Source: Chondrus crispus
Lineage: Eukaryota > Rhodophyta > Florideophyceae > Gigartinales > Gigartinaceae
DNA: 40,734 nucleotides
Reading direction: 5' to 3'
NCBI RefSeq assembly: GCF_000350225.1
Contig: NW_005179389.1
Coordinates: 377,840 to 418,573, forward strand
The notes beneath the pieces are model-generated. The model made no database searches and was not told the DNA's origin. It saw only the letters and a list, made by a program, of their open reading frames with translations. Positions 10,557 to 21,322 of this stretch are shown here, piece after piece (positions within the stretch are counted from its first letter, which is position 1; each line of letters opens with the position of its first letter). A program made the position numbers and the translations under genes.

Positions 10557-13111
10557 CTACCCGTGCTATCGGAGCTAACCTCCTGGCTATCGACGGCCAG
10601 GTCCTCTTCCGGTAGCCGGTCGCGTGGGTCGGGACGATTCCCCCACTGCGGCTCGGCGGCCTTGGCGAAGTACTCCGGTACTTCCGGGCCTTGACCCGCG
10701 GCGTCCGGTCGTCGCAGGATATGGGGGACGAAGCGAGTCGGCTCTCCTTCGTGACCCTTCGTGGGTAGAGGGTACGGATCCTCTACCCAGTCTTGCAGGT
10801 ACATTATCGCATTTTGTACCTGTTGGGGTAACCGAGAACGGTCTCGGTCCCCTCTTTCTCCTTGTCGGGGGTACCTTGTGTCCGCCTGGCGATAGGCGGG
10901 CCGATCCCGACGATCGACTTCGTTACGACGGTACCCGCCTCCACGGGGGGCGAAGCGTGCGCCCCCACCCGTTCGGTTCGGGAAACCTTGACGCGGAGGA
11001 CGGCCCTCGCCCACCGCTTGCCGGAGGAGATTACGCGCACCGGGGCGCGTCTCCATCTGGTAGCGGTAGTTCCTGTACGCCGTGAACATTCGTTGTTCCG
11101 GCGACAGGAACGGGCACGCGTACATGGCATGCCCGTACGTACGGCATAGCCAGCACACGTACGCGCTGCCGTCCGTTGAGGCGAAAGCCGCCGCGTGCCG
11201 CGCCTCCTCATCGGTGAGGAGGGGCACGCGAGGCGCTTCGCCTCCTGCATCTCGGCTCGATATGTCGAGCTCTGCGACCCGGGGGTCTGTACCCCTTGCC
11301 ACTCTTGGAGTGGCCGCGAAGGCGGTCGCGTAACTCGATGTCGTTCCGGTCGACATCGGTGAGGGGGTTCGTGCCCCCACGGGCCCTGCTCCTTGCGTAA
11401 TGAGGACAGGGTCGGCCTGCCACTCATCCTCCCCGATATGGAGGGTCGAGGCGGAAGAACTTGTCGCGGCGGACTTCGTAGTCCTGCCAGCCCTCCCTGC
11501 TGGTTTCGAATCCGGCAGAGGTAAACCGCGCCGAGCGCGGTACGTTGTACCTTCCGCCGTGGCGATACGGCGGATGGTCGGAAGATCGGTCTTCTGACTG
11601 CCTGGCAGCCTTTGCACAGTTTCGGATACTGCAGCACGGGTTGCCGGTGCAAGTCCCCGCACGAAGTAGTGCGCGAGAGACTGTTCGGAGAAGACTGCCG
11701 TGCATCGGAACGCGGCAGTCTCGAGTCGGTCAGCAAACGTGCTTTCCGTCTCATGCAATTGCTGTCGCGCCGTAGCGACAGCGTCGTACGCTTCACCTAA
11801 CACGTCGTCCGTGAGGTAGCGTTTTAAGAATTGATTCACGAGCCCCGGCCAGCTCACGTCGTCGTGGAGCTGGCCGGCGCGGAGGCCACGCATCGTATAA
11901 CTCGTATACAGGCGCTCCGCGTCGCGCTCGAGGAAGTGCGCGAGGACTCGTACCGCAACACCTTCGGTCAGGTGTTGCGAGTTGAAGGTGATTCGGATAT
12001 CCTTCAAGAACGGCAGCAGCTGGATCGGGTCGGTACCGTCGAAGCTGCGCATCGTGGGACGGATCCCACGACAGCGTTGGACGTACTTCGCGATCCGTCC
12101 CGCGTCACCCGAGGTAACGAGCCTCGAGGTGTTGTCCAAGCGGTACATACGATAGTCAGCAACGGCGCTGAACTCTTGGATCATCGTATGTACCGGCTCG
12201 AGCCCGGGTTCAGCGGGACCCAGCGTGCCGAAGGAGGTAACCGGTAGCGTACGGACGTCTACCGGACCTGGATGCTCGGCGTAACTCGCCGGCGAGTAGC
12301 CGCCCCAGCGGGGATCGACGGAGAACGTCGGTTCTCCGGATCCGCGGGCGGCTCCTCCACGGTCCTTTTCGTCCGCGTACGATACGCGGTCCACTTGCCG
12401 CCTACTTCCGGCGATAGGCGGCAAGGCTTGGGTCTCAGACGCGAAGTTCGCGTCTATCGGAGGACGGCTTCCTTCTGCGGTCCGACTGGTAGCGGCACCA
12501 GTCGGACGCCAACCCTCGGGGGCGGCGGCGCTCGGAGGTACGGTACCACCGGGCCCTCTCGAGGGGGCACCGGGTAGCCTTTCGGCCATGGTACGTTCCA
12601 TGTCACGAGCACGCCGACGAGTGGCGTCGAGCTCAGCGGAGAGGTGCGCGAACGCACCCAATTGCTCTGCAGACGGAGAGGTTCGGTCCTCGGGTCGTCT
12701 CACCGAGGTCGGCCTCTCAGGGCGACCTTGCCCGGACGGTCCGGGCGAGGCGAAACGGGAGTCTTCGACGAGCACGATCCGCGAGTGTAACTCGTCGATC
12801 AGTGCTCGGAGATTCTCTAAGGACTGCGTCACTCTATCGAACCTCCCTTCACGCAGGGAGCGGAGTTCGGCCATACATCGAGTGTATACATGGTCCGATA
12901 CATCGATCCGAAGGGAAGTACGGACTTCCTCGATGTATTCGGCTATGCGTTCGAACATCGCCGCCGCTCTTTCCTCGGAGGATCCGAGCGACGGTTCGCG
13001 GTCACGAGGACCTGCGTCGCCGTCGCCGGACGGGGCGGATGGGGACTGCACAGCGGTCGGACTCAGATCCGCCGCTTCGGAGCGGATCGAGGTCTCAAGC
13101 TCTTGGCTCAT
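10541..13111 (-). CDS. gag: Gag structural protein of Gypsy element 1
   Basis: An intact 856-residue protein that would form the particle packaging element RNA. The N-terminal 230 residues are low complexity, broken by a helical segment at about 50-120. A capsid-like region follows at about 330-540 (a FDGTDP start, then the long helical block usual for retrotransposon Gag). One zinc knuckle at about 653-666 has the spacing CX2CX4HX4C (C-WL-C-RTYG-H-AMYA-C). An Arg/Gly-rich basic tail then suits nucleic-acid binding. The ATG at 13111 is the first in a long open frame. The frame ends at TAA, and pol follows in the -1 frame. The coding DNA carries many short perfect inverted repeats. Confidence 0.9.
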   Translation of the reverse strand: MSQELETSIRSEAADLSPTAVQSPSAPSGDGDAGPRDREPSLGSSEERAAAMFERIAEYIEEVRTSLRIDVSDHVYTRCMAELRSLREGRFDRVTQSLENLRALIDELHSRIVLVEDSRFASPGPSGQGRPERPTSVRRPEDRTSPSAEQLGAFAHLSAELDATRRRARDMERTMAERLPGAPSRGPGGTVPPSAAAPEGWRPTGAATSRTAEGSRPPIDANFASETQALPPIAGSRRQVDRVSYADEKDRGGAARGSGEPTFSVDPRWGGYSPASYAEHPGPVDVRTLPVTSFGTLGPAEPGLEPVHTMIQEFSAVADYRMYRLDNTSRLVTSGDAGRIAKYVQRCRGIRPTMRSFDGTDPIQLLPFLKDIRITFNSQHLTEGVAVRVLAHFLERDAERLYTSYTMRGLRAGQLHDDVSWPGLVNQFLKRYLTDDVLGEAYDAVATARQQLHETESTFADRLETAAFRCTAVFSEQSLAHYFVRGLAPATRAAVSETVQRLPGSQKTDLPTIRRIATAEGTTYRARRGLPLPDSKPAGRAGRTTKSAATSSSASTLHIGEDEWQADPVLITQGAGPVGARTPSPMSTGTTSSYATAFAATPRVARGTDPRVAELDISSRDAGGEAPRVPLLTDEEARHAAAFASTDGSAYVCWLCRTYGHAMYACPFLSPEQRMFTAYRNYRYQMETRPGARNLLRQAVGEGRPPRQGFPNRTGGGARFAPRGGGYRRNEVDRRDRPAYRQADTRYPRQGERGDRDRSRLPQQVQNAIMYLQDWVEDPYPLPTKGHEGEPTRFVPHILRRPDAAGQGPEVPEYFAKAAEPQWGNRPDPRDRLPEEDLAVDSQEVSSDSTGSSKKG

Positions 13112-13783
13112 CTCGACGCGATCGGTTCGCGGAGGGAAGCGGAAGTCTTCTCGGAGATCGGACTCCAGGGTCTTCTAGGTCGGGAGACCACTGTAGCATA
13201 AACACCCCCACCGGAGAGGGGTGTATGCACAGCTCGACGTAGACCCCGTCCGAACGGGAAGACGGGGGTGAAGCGGGACACCAGCTAACGGCACCGGGCA
13301 GCGGGCCCGGGTAGCGTGGTAGAGCGGGAACGGGGAGGACGCCGGTACGCGCGAGCGGTTCGACGCCTCGACGCCCCGGCGCGGTACTGGGTGACGATCC
13401 AGTACCGACGGGCGGAGGCGGAGCCGGCTCGTGGGCGTACCGCGCGCGTCCTCAACCCGCGCTCGGTGCCGCTCTAAGGTAGTTAGCGAACGCTACCTTA
13501 GAATAAGCGGGAAGTCGGACCTTGACGGTCGGTGGGTGACAAGTCCGTGCTTGTCCTCCTCCACCGCCGCCGGTCCGCTTCATATTTAATATACAAAACA
13601 ACCTATCATAATAGTACAGTACCGATGTACTGTAGCGGTCGGTCGGCACTGTAATACTGTCAGCCATCGGGGCTGACAGTACACGTGTGTGCGCGCTCTT
13701 CGGTCCCGCGCGTACACGTGTACACGTGCGCCCCCTGTACTCGGGGGTACACGTGGTGGTACTGTAGAGCATCGAGCCCTACA
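13112..13783 (-). repeat. 5' leader and LTR of Gypsy element 1
   Basis: On the minus strand the segment starts with TGTAGGGC at 13783, as an LTR should. A TATA-like AT-rich box (TATATTAAAT type) lies near 13580-13600, and a GC-rich hairpin-rich leader runs down to the gag ATG. Examples of inverted repeats are 13475-13500 (TAAGGTAG arms) and 13657-13679 (CTGTCAGCC arms). The U5 end of the LTR and the primer-binding site could not be fixed, and no second copy exists in the window to set the borders. Confidence 0.5.
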
Positions 13784-13840
13784 GTAACCGATCGGATTTG
13801 GAGTTGATTTAATTTAAAATAAAGCCCCCAGGGGGGGGGG

Positions 13841-16148
13841 GGTTATACCACAAATGCAATCAACAAGCGAACGGGCCACCAACCTCGAATCATACGCACC
13901 GATAACGCACTCGAGTACCTCTCTGCCACCGCCATCCAAACATACACCAAGCACAACACAAGCCACTCTCCCACCATCCCCTACACCCCTCAAGAGAACA
14001 GCCTTGCAGAGAGGATCAACAGTACACTACTAAATGCAGCTCGCGCTGCTCTGCATCACATGACCTCCCCCAACACCACTGGGAGGACGCAGTTCGAGAT
14101 GCAACATTTAAATACAATCACACCATGCATCACAGCACACACGCCCTCCCCGCCACCCAATGGCACCACTCGGTGCCACAAATCACCCTATTTCACATCT
14201 TTGGACAATTAGGCACCACCTCTGACCCCCGCCAGCGCACCACCACGATCTCTAAGCTGCACTCACGCTCCCGCACTGTACGGTACCTCTACCCCATCGA
14301 CGATCGCCACATCATGGCACTGGACGTCAACACGAGCAAAATTCACCGCATACGCACAGTGGAAATCCATCCCTACTTCCGCACACAAGACCCCAAAATG
14401 ACCTCCGCCGCCGCCTTCAAGGCGTACAACCCCCATCGTACACCAGACGAGCTATCGGTCTCCACCCCTGCCCCTCTCAACCGCGGGCAAGCACGCAAAT
14501 ACCCCGATGTAGACCTCTGGTCCACCGCCCACAACTAGAAGCTCGATGCGCTCGACACAAAGCGTGTCATACAGTGGACACCCGACCGCCTACTCCCTCG
14601 AAATAAACGTCTCATTCCCCTTACGATGGGGTACCGCTACAAGCGCGACAAAAATGGCAACGTCACGAAACGGAAAGCACGCTGCGCGGCTCGAGGAGAC
14701 ACAATGCTACCAAACGTTCATTACGATTCCGAACGTACTACAACCTACATGGCAGATAAGTCCTCGGTACGCCTGCCATTCGCCATTGCCGCACCCCACA
14801 ACCTCCTTATTGAACACATTGACATTGAGGCCGCGTACCTCCACGAGGACTTTGACCATAATGGGGAAAAGCCTGTCTAAGTCCGTCAGCACCCCCGTTT
14901 CGACGGAACGTACAAGCATGAATGCAAAGGAGGAATACTTGTCAAGAACCTCTATGGCATCCCGCAAGCAGGATTCACATACCTGCAAGCTGTTTTCGGC
15001 CTCCTCACCAAGAATGGCTTTCACCAATCTGAGGCAGACACCTGCCTCTTCCGCAAAATAAACCCCTCCTCGGCCACATTCGTGGCGATCAGAATGGACG
15101 ACTTTACCGTCACAGCGACCACACATGCGCTGCTCGACGAAATCGCAAACCTGCTGATAAAGGCGTACACCATAAAGCGCCTCGGTGAGCCCTGCACGCT
15201 GCTCGGATGGACGGTACAGGGCACCGCCAACGGCGCGCTGCACATGTCCCAGCCCACCGCCACCGCATGCATCCTGCGCAAAGCAGAGATGCACATTGAC
15301 AATGGCAAGCCCACACCGTACCAGGACGGAATACGCCTCCACGGGCCCACCGACCAAGATGAGCCTCTTTCTAAACACTCCTAACTGAAAGAGTACTAAC
15401 AAATACTAGGTGACTTGAGATAAATCGCCGACTCCACGCGCCCGGACATTTACTTTGTCATCAACCGCCTATCGGTCGCCGCCAAAGCCCGGACAACAAG
15501 ACACTGGAATGCCCTCAAACGCGTCCTCCGGTACCTCCGTCACACCCCCCAGCACGGGCTCCTCTTCCCCGCTGCTCACATTCCCCTCCAAGTCAGCAAC
15601 AACACTGACAAACCCATCTCCAACACCCCCTGCTCACGTCATACTCGGACGCCGACCACGCGGCAGATGTCACCGACCGGAAATCCATATCTGGCATCGT
15701 CCACTTATACAATGGCACTCCGATATGCTGGGGATATATGAAACAGAGCATCACGGCCCTCTCCAGGTGCGAGGCGTAATACATCGCCGCCACCGCCGCA
15801 GTGCAGCAAACTGCATGGCTTCGCCGGACCCTCCCAGACATCCACATACTCAACCCCCACCCCACCCCCTTCTTCATGGATAACCAGTCTGCCATTCGCG
15901 TCGCACGAAACACGGGACCGACCAAACGCCGCAAGTTCATCTATCTCCGGCATCACTTCTTGTCCCATCACGCACGCAAGGGCAACATCGTATTGAAGCA
16001 TGTCCCGAGTGCAGACATGCTTGCGGGCATATTCACGAAGCCGCTACGATCGGAGCCGTTCCGAAAGCTCACGGCGAAACTACAAATCGTCGCCGCCCCC
16101 CCCACCCCCCTGCGCAGCACGACCACAGCGACGGGGGGAGTGTCATGA
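13841..16148 (+). pseudogene. Decayed Ty1/Copia pol: integrase, reverse transcriptase, RNase H remnant
   Basis: Copia-type pol order is clear. The integrase core starts at about 13853, with IRTDNALEY (catalytic Asp) and TPQENSLAER (catalytic Glu). A frame change near 14060 leads into the rest of the integrase (HIFGQLG; SRTVRYLYP). Reverse transcriptase follows at about 14626-15384, with HIDIEAAYLHED, NLYGIPQAG and RMDDF in place of the usual YVDD. RNase H runs from about 15424 (STRPDIYF, SDADHAAD, MDNQSAI, TKRRKFI, LRHHFL) to a final TGA at 16146. There are five premature in-frame TAA codons (14878, 15382, 15397, 15421, 15777) and a second frame change near 15630. Gag, protease and the integrase N-terminus are missing on the left, where the Gypsy LTR begins. 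Confidence 0.9.
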
Positions 16149-16469
16149 TTCCCATGTCCAATTTATGTCGCTCTGCTGCCGTACTGCGCCCTCTGTAATG
16201 ATCTCCCTGTCATGATTCCCTTGAATAGCTCACACACCTGTACCACGCACACACGTAGCACAGATGCAGCGCCCCAGGCAGCGCCGCCGCCACCGGCGCC
16301 GCTCCCCTTCTTAGTCGCACACGGTCCGTCTCCCTCAGTAAACTCGGGCATCGTTCCTTGCACCACACTGCAGCTGTAGTCTATGAAAACAGTGGAAGAC
16401 TTCAAACACAACAATTCACTATCTTGCATCAATAAAGATTGCAGCAACAGTACGACAATTCAATCACAT
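16131..16469 (+). repeat. Copia 3' LTR with preceding polypurine tract
   Basis: The purine tract ACGGGGGGAG at 16131-16140 is followed directly by TGTCATGATT, the expected arrangement for a polypurine tract and LTR start. An AATAAA polyadenylation signal lies near 16432. The TGTCATGATTCCC sequence occurs again at about 16209, so the LTR may begin with a short duplication or truly start there. The right end (a CA near 16450 or 16469) is not certain because the 5' LTR is absent. Confidence 0.6.
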
Positions 16470-16893
16470 TTCAGCCAAGCATTATTGCTCTCAACAACGA
16501 GAAATCACTACGATATCACATGACCTTTTTGCGATCGCTGTGAGTTAATTCAAATTCGCTTCATACTGGCCATAAGCTCATTCTCATGTGCAATTCGTGG
16601 GAATAGCAACGGAAAATGGTAAACAGACTCAAACATACCAATGCTAATCACAGATGCACAGTGTAGTTTTAGACAAACTGTTGAGACAAACCGGTGCTAC
16701 TACAGGCATATATGATGCCACGTCCGAAACGAACCTGCTCTCTATAATTGATTCATGGTCTTGTTCCAATTCTTGCATGTTGTGATTTCTCAGTGTAGGG
16801 CAAATGAGCAACGCACTGCTTCTTTAATTGCGGGAAAAGATTTAAGACATGTGAGAAGCGGAGGGCTCGCATCCGCTCAGCGATATCAATAAC
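16470..16893. other. AT-rich intergenic stretch
   Basis: No gene is visible. It separates the Copia 3' LTR from the 3' end of the first secreted-protein gene and would contain that gene's terminator region. Nothing else is recognised. Confidence 0.4.
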
Positions 16894-17727
16894 TTATGAC
16901 TCAATATCTTCGCATCTATTCACGGCCCTCTTATATGCTGGGCTTATGCACCTCGCAGGCATGGAACTGCATGTGCACACCCCAGCGTTGTTGATAGAGC
17001 ACTTATCTTGGTCCTCTCCAACGCAATTATTGAATGCGTAGTCGAGATATTCTTCCACTGAAACCGAAGCAAGATCATTCCGGATGCATCTGATATCTGC
17101 CATTGCCTTTTCTTCTGTCACAGAAAACATCGCGATGTGAAGGTTATCCTCAACGTCTACAATTCCCACGTTAAAAACACTTCTTCCAGACTTGCACATC
17201 ACTACACTCTTAAATCGAGATGGCCCTCGGGGCGTTGTTGGCGGAGTGGGGTTCGTATCAGATGTTGCTGTTCTAGTGCTCGGTATGGTAGAGGATTTGG
17301 TTGTTCGTCTTGTCCTAGGCGGTCTAGTACTTGGTGATGTTGCTGTTCTAGTGCTCGGTATGGTAGAGGATTTGGTTGTTCGTCTTGTCCTAGGCGGTCT
17401 AGTACTTGGTGATGTTGCTGTTCTAGTGCTCGGTATGGTAGAGGATTTGGTTGTTCGTCTTGTCCTAGGCGGTCTAGTAGTTGGTGGAGAGCCTGTTCTT
17501 TGCGCGCACATGTACCCAACTCGCTTTCGCCCTTCTTTGACACATTCCTGCACAGAACAAAACTCCGATCTAACGATGCAAAAATGGATCGTATACGTTC
17601 GGCTTTCCCAGCATCTCCCCGGGCAGCGTGAAACTTGACGAGATAAGATCGAAGCTGAATGTGTGGGAGATACCATGCTGCAAACGTAGAAGAGCACCAT
17701 GGAGACGACAAACGCGATGTTGATCAT
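16894..17727 (-). CDS. Secreted two-module cysteine-rich protein, paralog A
   Basis: A 277-residue protein of no family I recognise. Residues 1-24 form a signal peptide ending PTHSA, so it is probably secreted or wall-bound. An N-terminal module has six cysteines (35, 39, 50, 57, 62, 74) spaced CX3CX10CX6CX4CX11C. A Thr/Arg/Pro/Ser linker (about 78-170) contains three identical 25-residue repeats. The C-terminal domain (about 174-277) has eight cysteines and the core VFNVGIVDVE, LHIAMFSVTEE and ASVSVEEYL. The frame is open upstream to 17832, but the ATG at 17727 is chosen because it starts a good signal peptide and the upstream ATG lies within the likely promoter. Two paralogs lie at 22641-23540 and 26092-26733. 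A function cannot be named; extracellular matrix, defence or adhesion are possibilities only. Confidence 0.8.
   Translation of the reverse strand: MINIAFVVSMVLFYVCSMVSPTHSASILSRQVSRCPGRCWESRTYTIHFCIVRSEFCSVQECVKEGRKRVGYMCAQRTGSPPTTRPPRTRRTTKSSTIPSTRTATSPSTRPPRTRRTTKSSTIPSTRTATSPSTRPPRTRRTTKSSTIPSTRTATSDTNPTPPTTPRGPSRFKSVVMCKSGRSVFNVGIVDVEDNLHIAMFSVTEEKAMADIRCIRNDLASVSVEEYLDYAFNNCVGEDQDKCSINNAGVCTCSSMPARCISPAYKRAVNRCEDIES
17261..17485 (-). repeat. Three tandem 75-bp repeats coding the linker of paralog A
   Basis: Units at 17261-17335, 17336-17410 and 17411-17485 are identical except for a single base near the end of the third. They keep the reading frame and encode a Thr/Arg/Pro/Ser unit of 25 residues. 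Such near identity points to recent duplication or gene conversion. Confidence 0.97.
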
Positions 17728-17838
17728 AGTGAAGAATCGATTGGAAAGAACGCAGAGACGCAGAGGTAGGTGGTTCTGAAGTGCGCTTTGAAGATGTAGT
17801 CGGGGAAAAGATGGGGGCCAGATGGAATTCATTTGTTC

Positions 17839-17845
17839 TTATATA
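17839..17845 (-). promoter_or_regulatory. TATA box of paralog A
   Basis: The minus strand reads TATATAA here, 118 bp before the chosen ATG. This leaves room for a start site and a 5' UTR of roughly 85-90 nt and supports the ATG at 17727. Confidence 0.6.
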
Positions 17846-18500
17846 CACAGTATGTGGAGTCACGAGTTGGCTTGGGGAATACCTACCTATGGATAGGGTT
17901 GCTTATTTCGAGTTCCTGCACGGGGAATGATAACCTATTGAAGAGAGTACTACAGTATATTCACACAACAATGATCGATGGAGGACGTGCTATGTTACTG
18001 TGGCAGACGTTTTCCTTCACATCCTTCAAGATCCAGTTGTCTTCTGCGGCAACCTTGCATGGGCTCATGACAGGCAGCGGTGAGGTTTGCATACACCACG
18101 CGATCAGGACTGTAAAAGGGCCAACAACATAAACGAATTTGTATGAGGGAAAAGCAATTCTGTGTTGCATTTCGAGGCTGCTATTGTCAGTGCCTATGGT
18201 GGAAAAAATGATCGTGACATTCTGGCCTCGAAAAGAACTTACGCATGAAGATACTGAACAAGCACTGGGTTTTTGTGTGGGCAAAGGTGAAGGTCGCGAG
18301 ACATGAGCACTGTAGGAAAAAGGATATCTTGGTAAGAGAGTTCGTGTAGAAAGGTGACTAGATGCTGTACAAGAAACGCTCCAGAGAATCTCGGAGAGGA
18401 TCTGTGGTTCTCCCATGTCGATGAAAAAGATAAACCTAATCTTCAAGTTGCGCCTCTCGCTGCCTCCGTTGTTAAGCAAACGGAAGCATGATACGAGACA

Positions 18501-18555
18501 CTGCGAGGTGACTCGACGGAAGACATTAAATGTCTTTCGTCGAGTCACCTCGCAG
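18501..18555. repeat. Near-perfect 55-bp palindrome (hairpin)
   Basis: The left arm 18501-18527 and right arm 18529-18555 are 27-base reverse complements with one mismatch, separated by a single A. The arms begin CTGCGAGGTGACTCG. In RNA this would form a very stable stem. Its origin (foldback MITE, hairpin RNA or recent inverted duplication) is unknown. Confidence 0.95.
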
Positions 18556-21294
18556 CGTATAACGCAGTACAGTATAACGTTTTTAGACATGAGGTCATGT
18601 AGGAGGTGAATTTGTGGCCTGTGTTCCAGGCTCATGTCGTTAGCGAAATTCTAGTTACTAACTGGGGATGTGTTTTGGCAAGAAACGAGCGAATCGAAAT
18701 TCAAAAGCCTTGCTTTGATCCAGCTTCATTGCAATGACTTTGAAAGAATGACACGTGGGGGTTCCATTTCAGACTAGTAGAGAATGCAGAGCTGCAAATT
18801 GCGAAGCGTGACCGTGCGAGCGAAATTATTTTCTTTGGCCATTCTGCACCATGAAAGTGACGTTGCCTCTCCGTCTCCGTGAGCTGTGACTGTATATAAC
18901 GCAAGAAAAGGAAAACACCGCCCGTTGTTACATTCACATACAAGATTTTTTGTTTCAAAGGGAAAAGTCCGCGCTGCTTCACATGGTTTTCGTGGACGTC
19001 TGTAATACCGTACTGTACTCTGTTTCCGTGCAAAAGCGGGCATGTCTCTTACGTTGATTTGTCTGGCAACATGTTTGTTGTTAGCAACAACCGGGCATCA
19101 TACATATACCTACGACGTTTATACACTGTTTTCTTCCTTCTGTACAGTAGTACAGGATGAGGGCAAGTCGAGCGCATTCGTGTAGATCTAGTGCCTATGA
19201 GCGGCCTATGTGGCAACAGTTCTCACAAGCAGGATGTGATGTGCTGCAGTATGTATCATACTGTACACGTTCATGTGCTCGAGAGAATTGAAATCTCCCC
19301 GAAAAGTCTCTCTCTAAAATTTCGAATAGGAGGGCCTGGGTGGATCCCGAATAGCGCCATTAGCAATTCTGCCTGAAGGGAAGTGCTTGCATCAACTGAA
19401 CCGCTAAGAAGCGGAAGGAAGCAATTCCAAGGCTGCATCCTGAGGAAGGTATTTTCTTTGATGAAACACAAAGGTGAGGCAGGTCGAGTGTCGCATCCGC
19501 GTTGCGGAGGCCGGAGGCGTGGAAGACCAATGTTTCGCATGCTAAAGAGATGCACAGAAGCGACTGAAATCAGCGAAAGACACCCAACTCTGGGTCGCAG
19601 GTACAATTAGACCAACTTCGCAGAGGCTGTGTATTACAGTGCTCTGCACTCTTGTTCAAACATATGCTTTGGGGCAGATTTGGCGAATGGCAATGTGCTG
19701 GGCAAATAGAAGGCAACAATTGACATACGTACAGCGCTGACGTGTTGTCACTGTTGAAGCGATACGGGTCCACCGCTCAATCTGAATGACATGTGTGAAA
19801 CTACGCAAGCTCACCCGTCGTTGAGTAGGATTCTGTTGCACAGTACAGAGCTGTATTCTACTGTACGATGCATATGTTCGCCAACTATCCGAAAGTAAGG
19901 GCGCCCTGAACTCAAAACTGCAGCCATCAGGCGAGGGCAAACACTACGCTGTATTCTGCACTCAATAACCAGCGCCCACGTTTCTTGTTGCGGCCCCTAC
20001 ATCTTTCGTAGCATTGCGGAGAGTGTACACGACGCACTAAGCAACAAGGTGGCAGCCGTGAGATGAGTGGCTCCGGTTCTTTTTTCGAGCAACAAAGAAC
20101 ATACGAAACCTCCAGTTGTTCGAAATTACGGCATGACAGATGTATTCACTATAAAGATGATGCGGAGTGCAAATAGAGAGTCATTCAGGAGCAAGGCAAC
20201 ATTGTTAACATGCCCATCTTTCATCACAGGCGGTTCGAAAGCCACATGATAAAGATTCTGCATACCTCTCAACCCCCTCGATTCTCCCCCCTTGACATTT
20301 ACATTGCCCATACGAAAACAATGCAGATCCTCAGGTGCTGTGAAGTGCATCTTTTACAAGTGAGGGTGAGTGAGGATAGTGCAGGTGTTAAGGAGTTGCG
20401 AATAGACCACATTTGCGGCTTTGGCTCTTCTCCATCTGTAACGATTAGCTTCAGTTTGAGCACGAAGCTGTATATATAGACGTTCTTGGGGCGCAGTGCG
20501 TTCTCCGAGGGAAGAACTTTGTTTCTCGTCCGCCGGTCATAACCAGGGCTTCAAGCGTCGTTGAGTGGATTCCCACTAAAGCATATACACGCAAGCACCA
20601 CTTGACTGGAACAGACTTCAAGACGAAAAGTGATACATGCTGTGCTTACCGTGCGCCACATTACTACAATAAATCATAAAATGGCTGCGCACACGGAATC
20701 GTCCTTGTCTCACGAACAGTTTAGGGGGCGCGTTTGTGGATTGCGTTGCTGGGCTTTGATGATTGTTTTTGTTTCTAAACAGAATGAGTTATGGTGCAGG
20801 TGCGCAGTCATGGAATGCGTTCAGAAAAAGCTCCCACTGGGCAACGTGCCGGCCGAGCACACTTCGAAGGGCAAAATTATTCCGAATCCATCAGTCTGTA
20901 CAGAATATGCCGTCGAGAAGGCGTCCTCTATTCATAAACTACAAGATCTGCCCGCGAATGTCTTCATACGATCTCGCAAGTTGTTCTATGTGGCTTCCAC
21001 ACCCATCCATCATGAGTCTTTCTCATCTTGCAATTGGACTGTTTTGATGGCAGGAAACTGACGTGAAGGTCTCCATATTAGAGTGGCAGGCGTAATTGAT
21101 ACAATCTTTGGGCAATCATTTCGGGGACGATGTCCATGTGATTCGTTCGTATCCTTATTGGCCGCGACTAAGCAAGGTTTTGGTGGCCGCCGCCAACCAC
21201 GAGTGTACAAGTAGTCTGGCAATGAAGACAAACCGTCTCGGTGTGCAACTAAAATACCGTGTTGGTGTAGTTAGCAGCGATTTCATTAAATCAT

Positions 21295-21322
21295 GTTTTT
21301 GCGCGCAATTGCGCGCAAAAAC
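21295..21322. repeat. 28-bp perfect palindrome
   Basis: A run of T flanks GCGCGCAATTGCGCGC, which is followed by a run of A. The whole 28 bases equal their own reverse complement. Confidence 0.95.

Larger units (their letters stand above)
1..13783 (-). mobile_element. Ty3/Gypsy LTR retrotransposon with chromodomain (element 1), left end outside the window
   Basis: Gag and Pol lie in the usual 5'-3' order on the minus strand, both with long intact frames, so this copy looks young. An LTR-like segment with a TATA box lies upstream of gag at the right. A plus-strand ORF lies downstream of pol. No matching second LTR was found between 1 and 5819, so the element probably continues past the left edge and would exceed 13.7 kb. 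Assigning the plus-strand ORF and the 2394-5819 spacer to this element is inference from their position and their similar GC-rich, hairpin-rich composition. Confidence 0.75.

Noticed and set aside
13200..13580. A primer-binding site complementary to a tRNA end next to the Gypsy 5' LTR
   Set aside because: No clear CCA followed by TG (minus-strand CA then TGG) was found, so the LTR border cannot be fixed.
17961..18635. 224-codon minus-strand frame between paralog A and the large hairpin
   Set aside because: No domain or homology recognised, no signal peptide, and the frame runs through both arms of the palindrome at 18501-18555, so it encodes nearly mirrored sequence. Probably chance.
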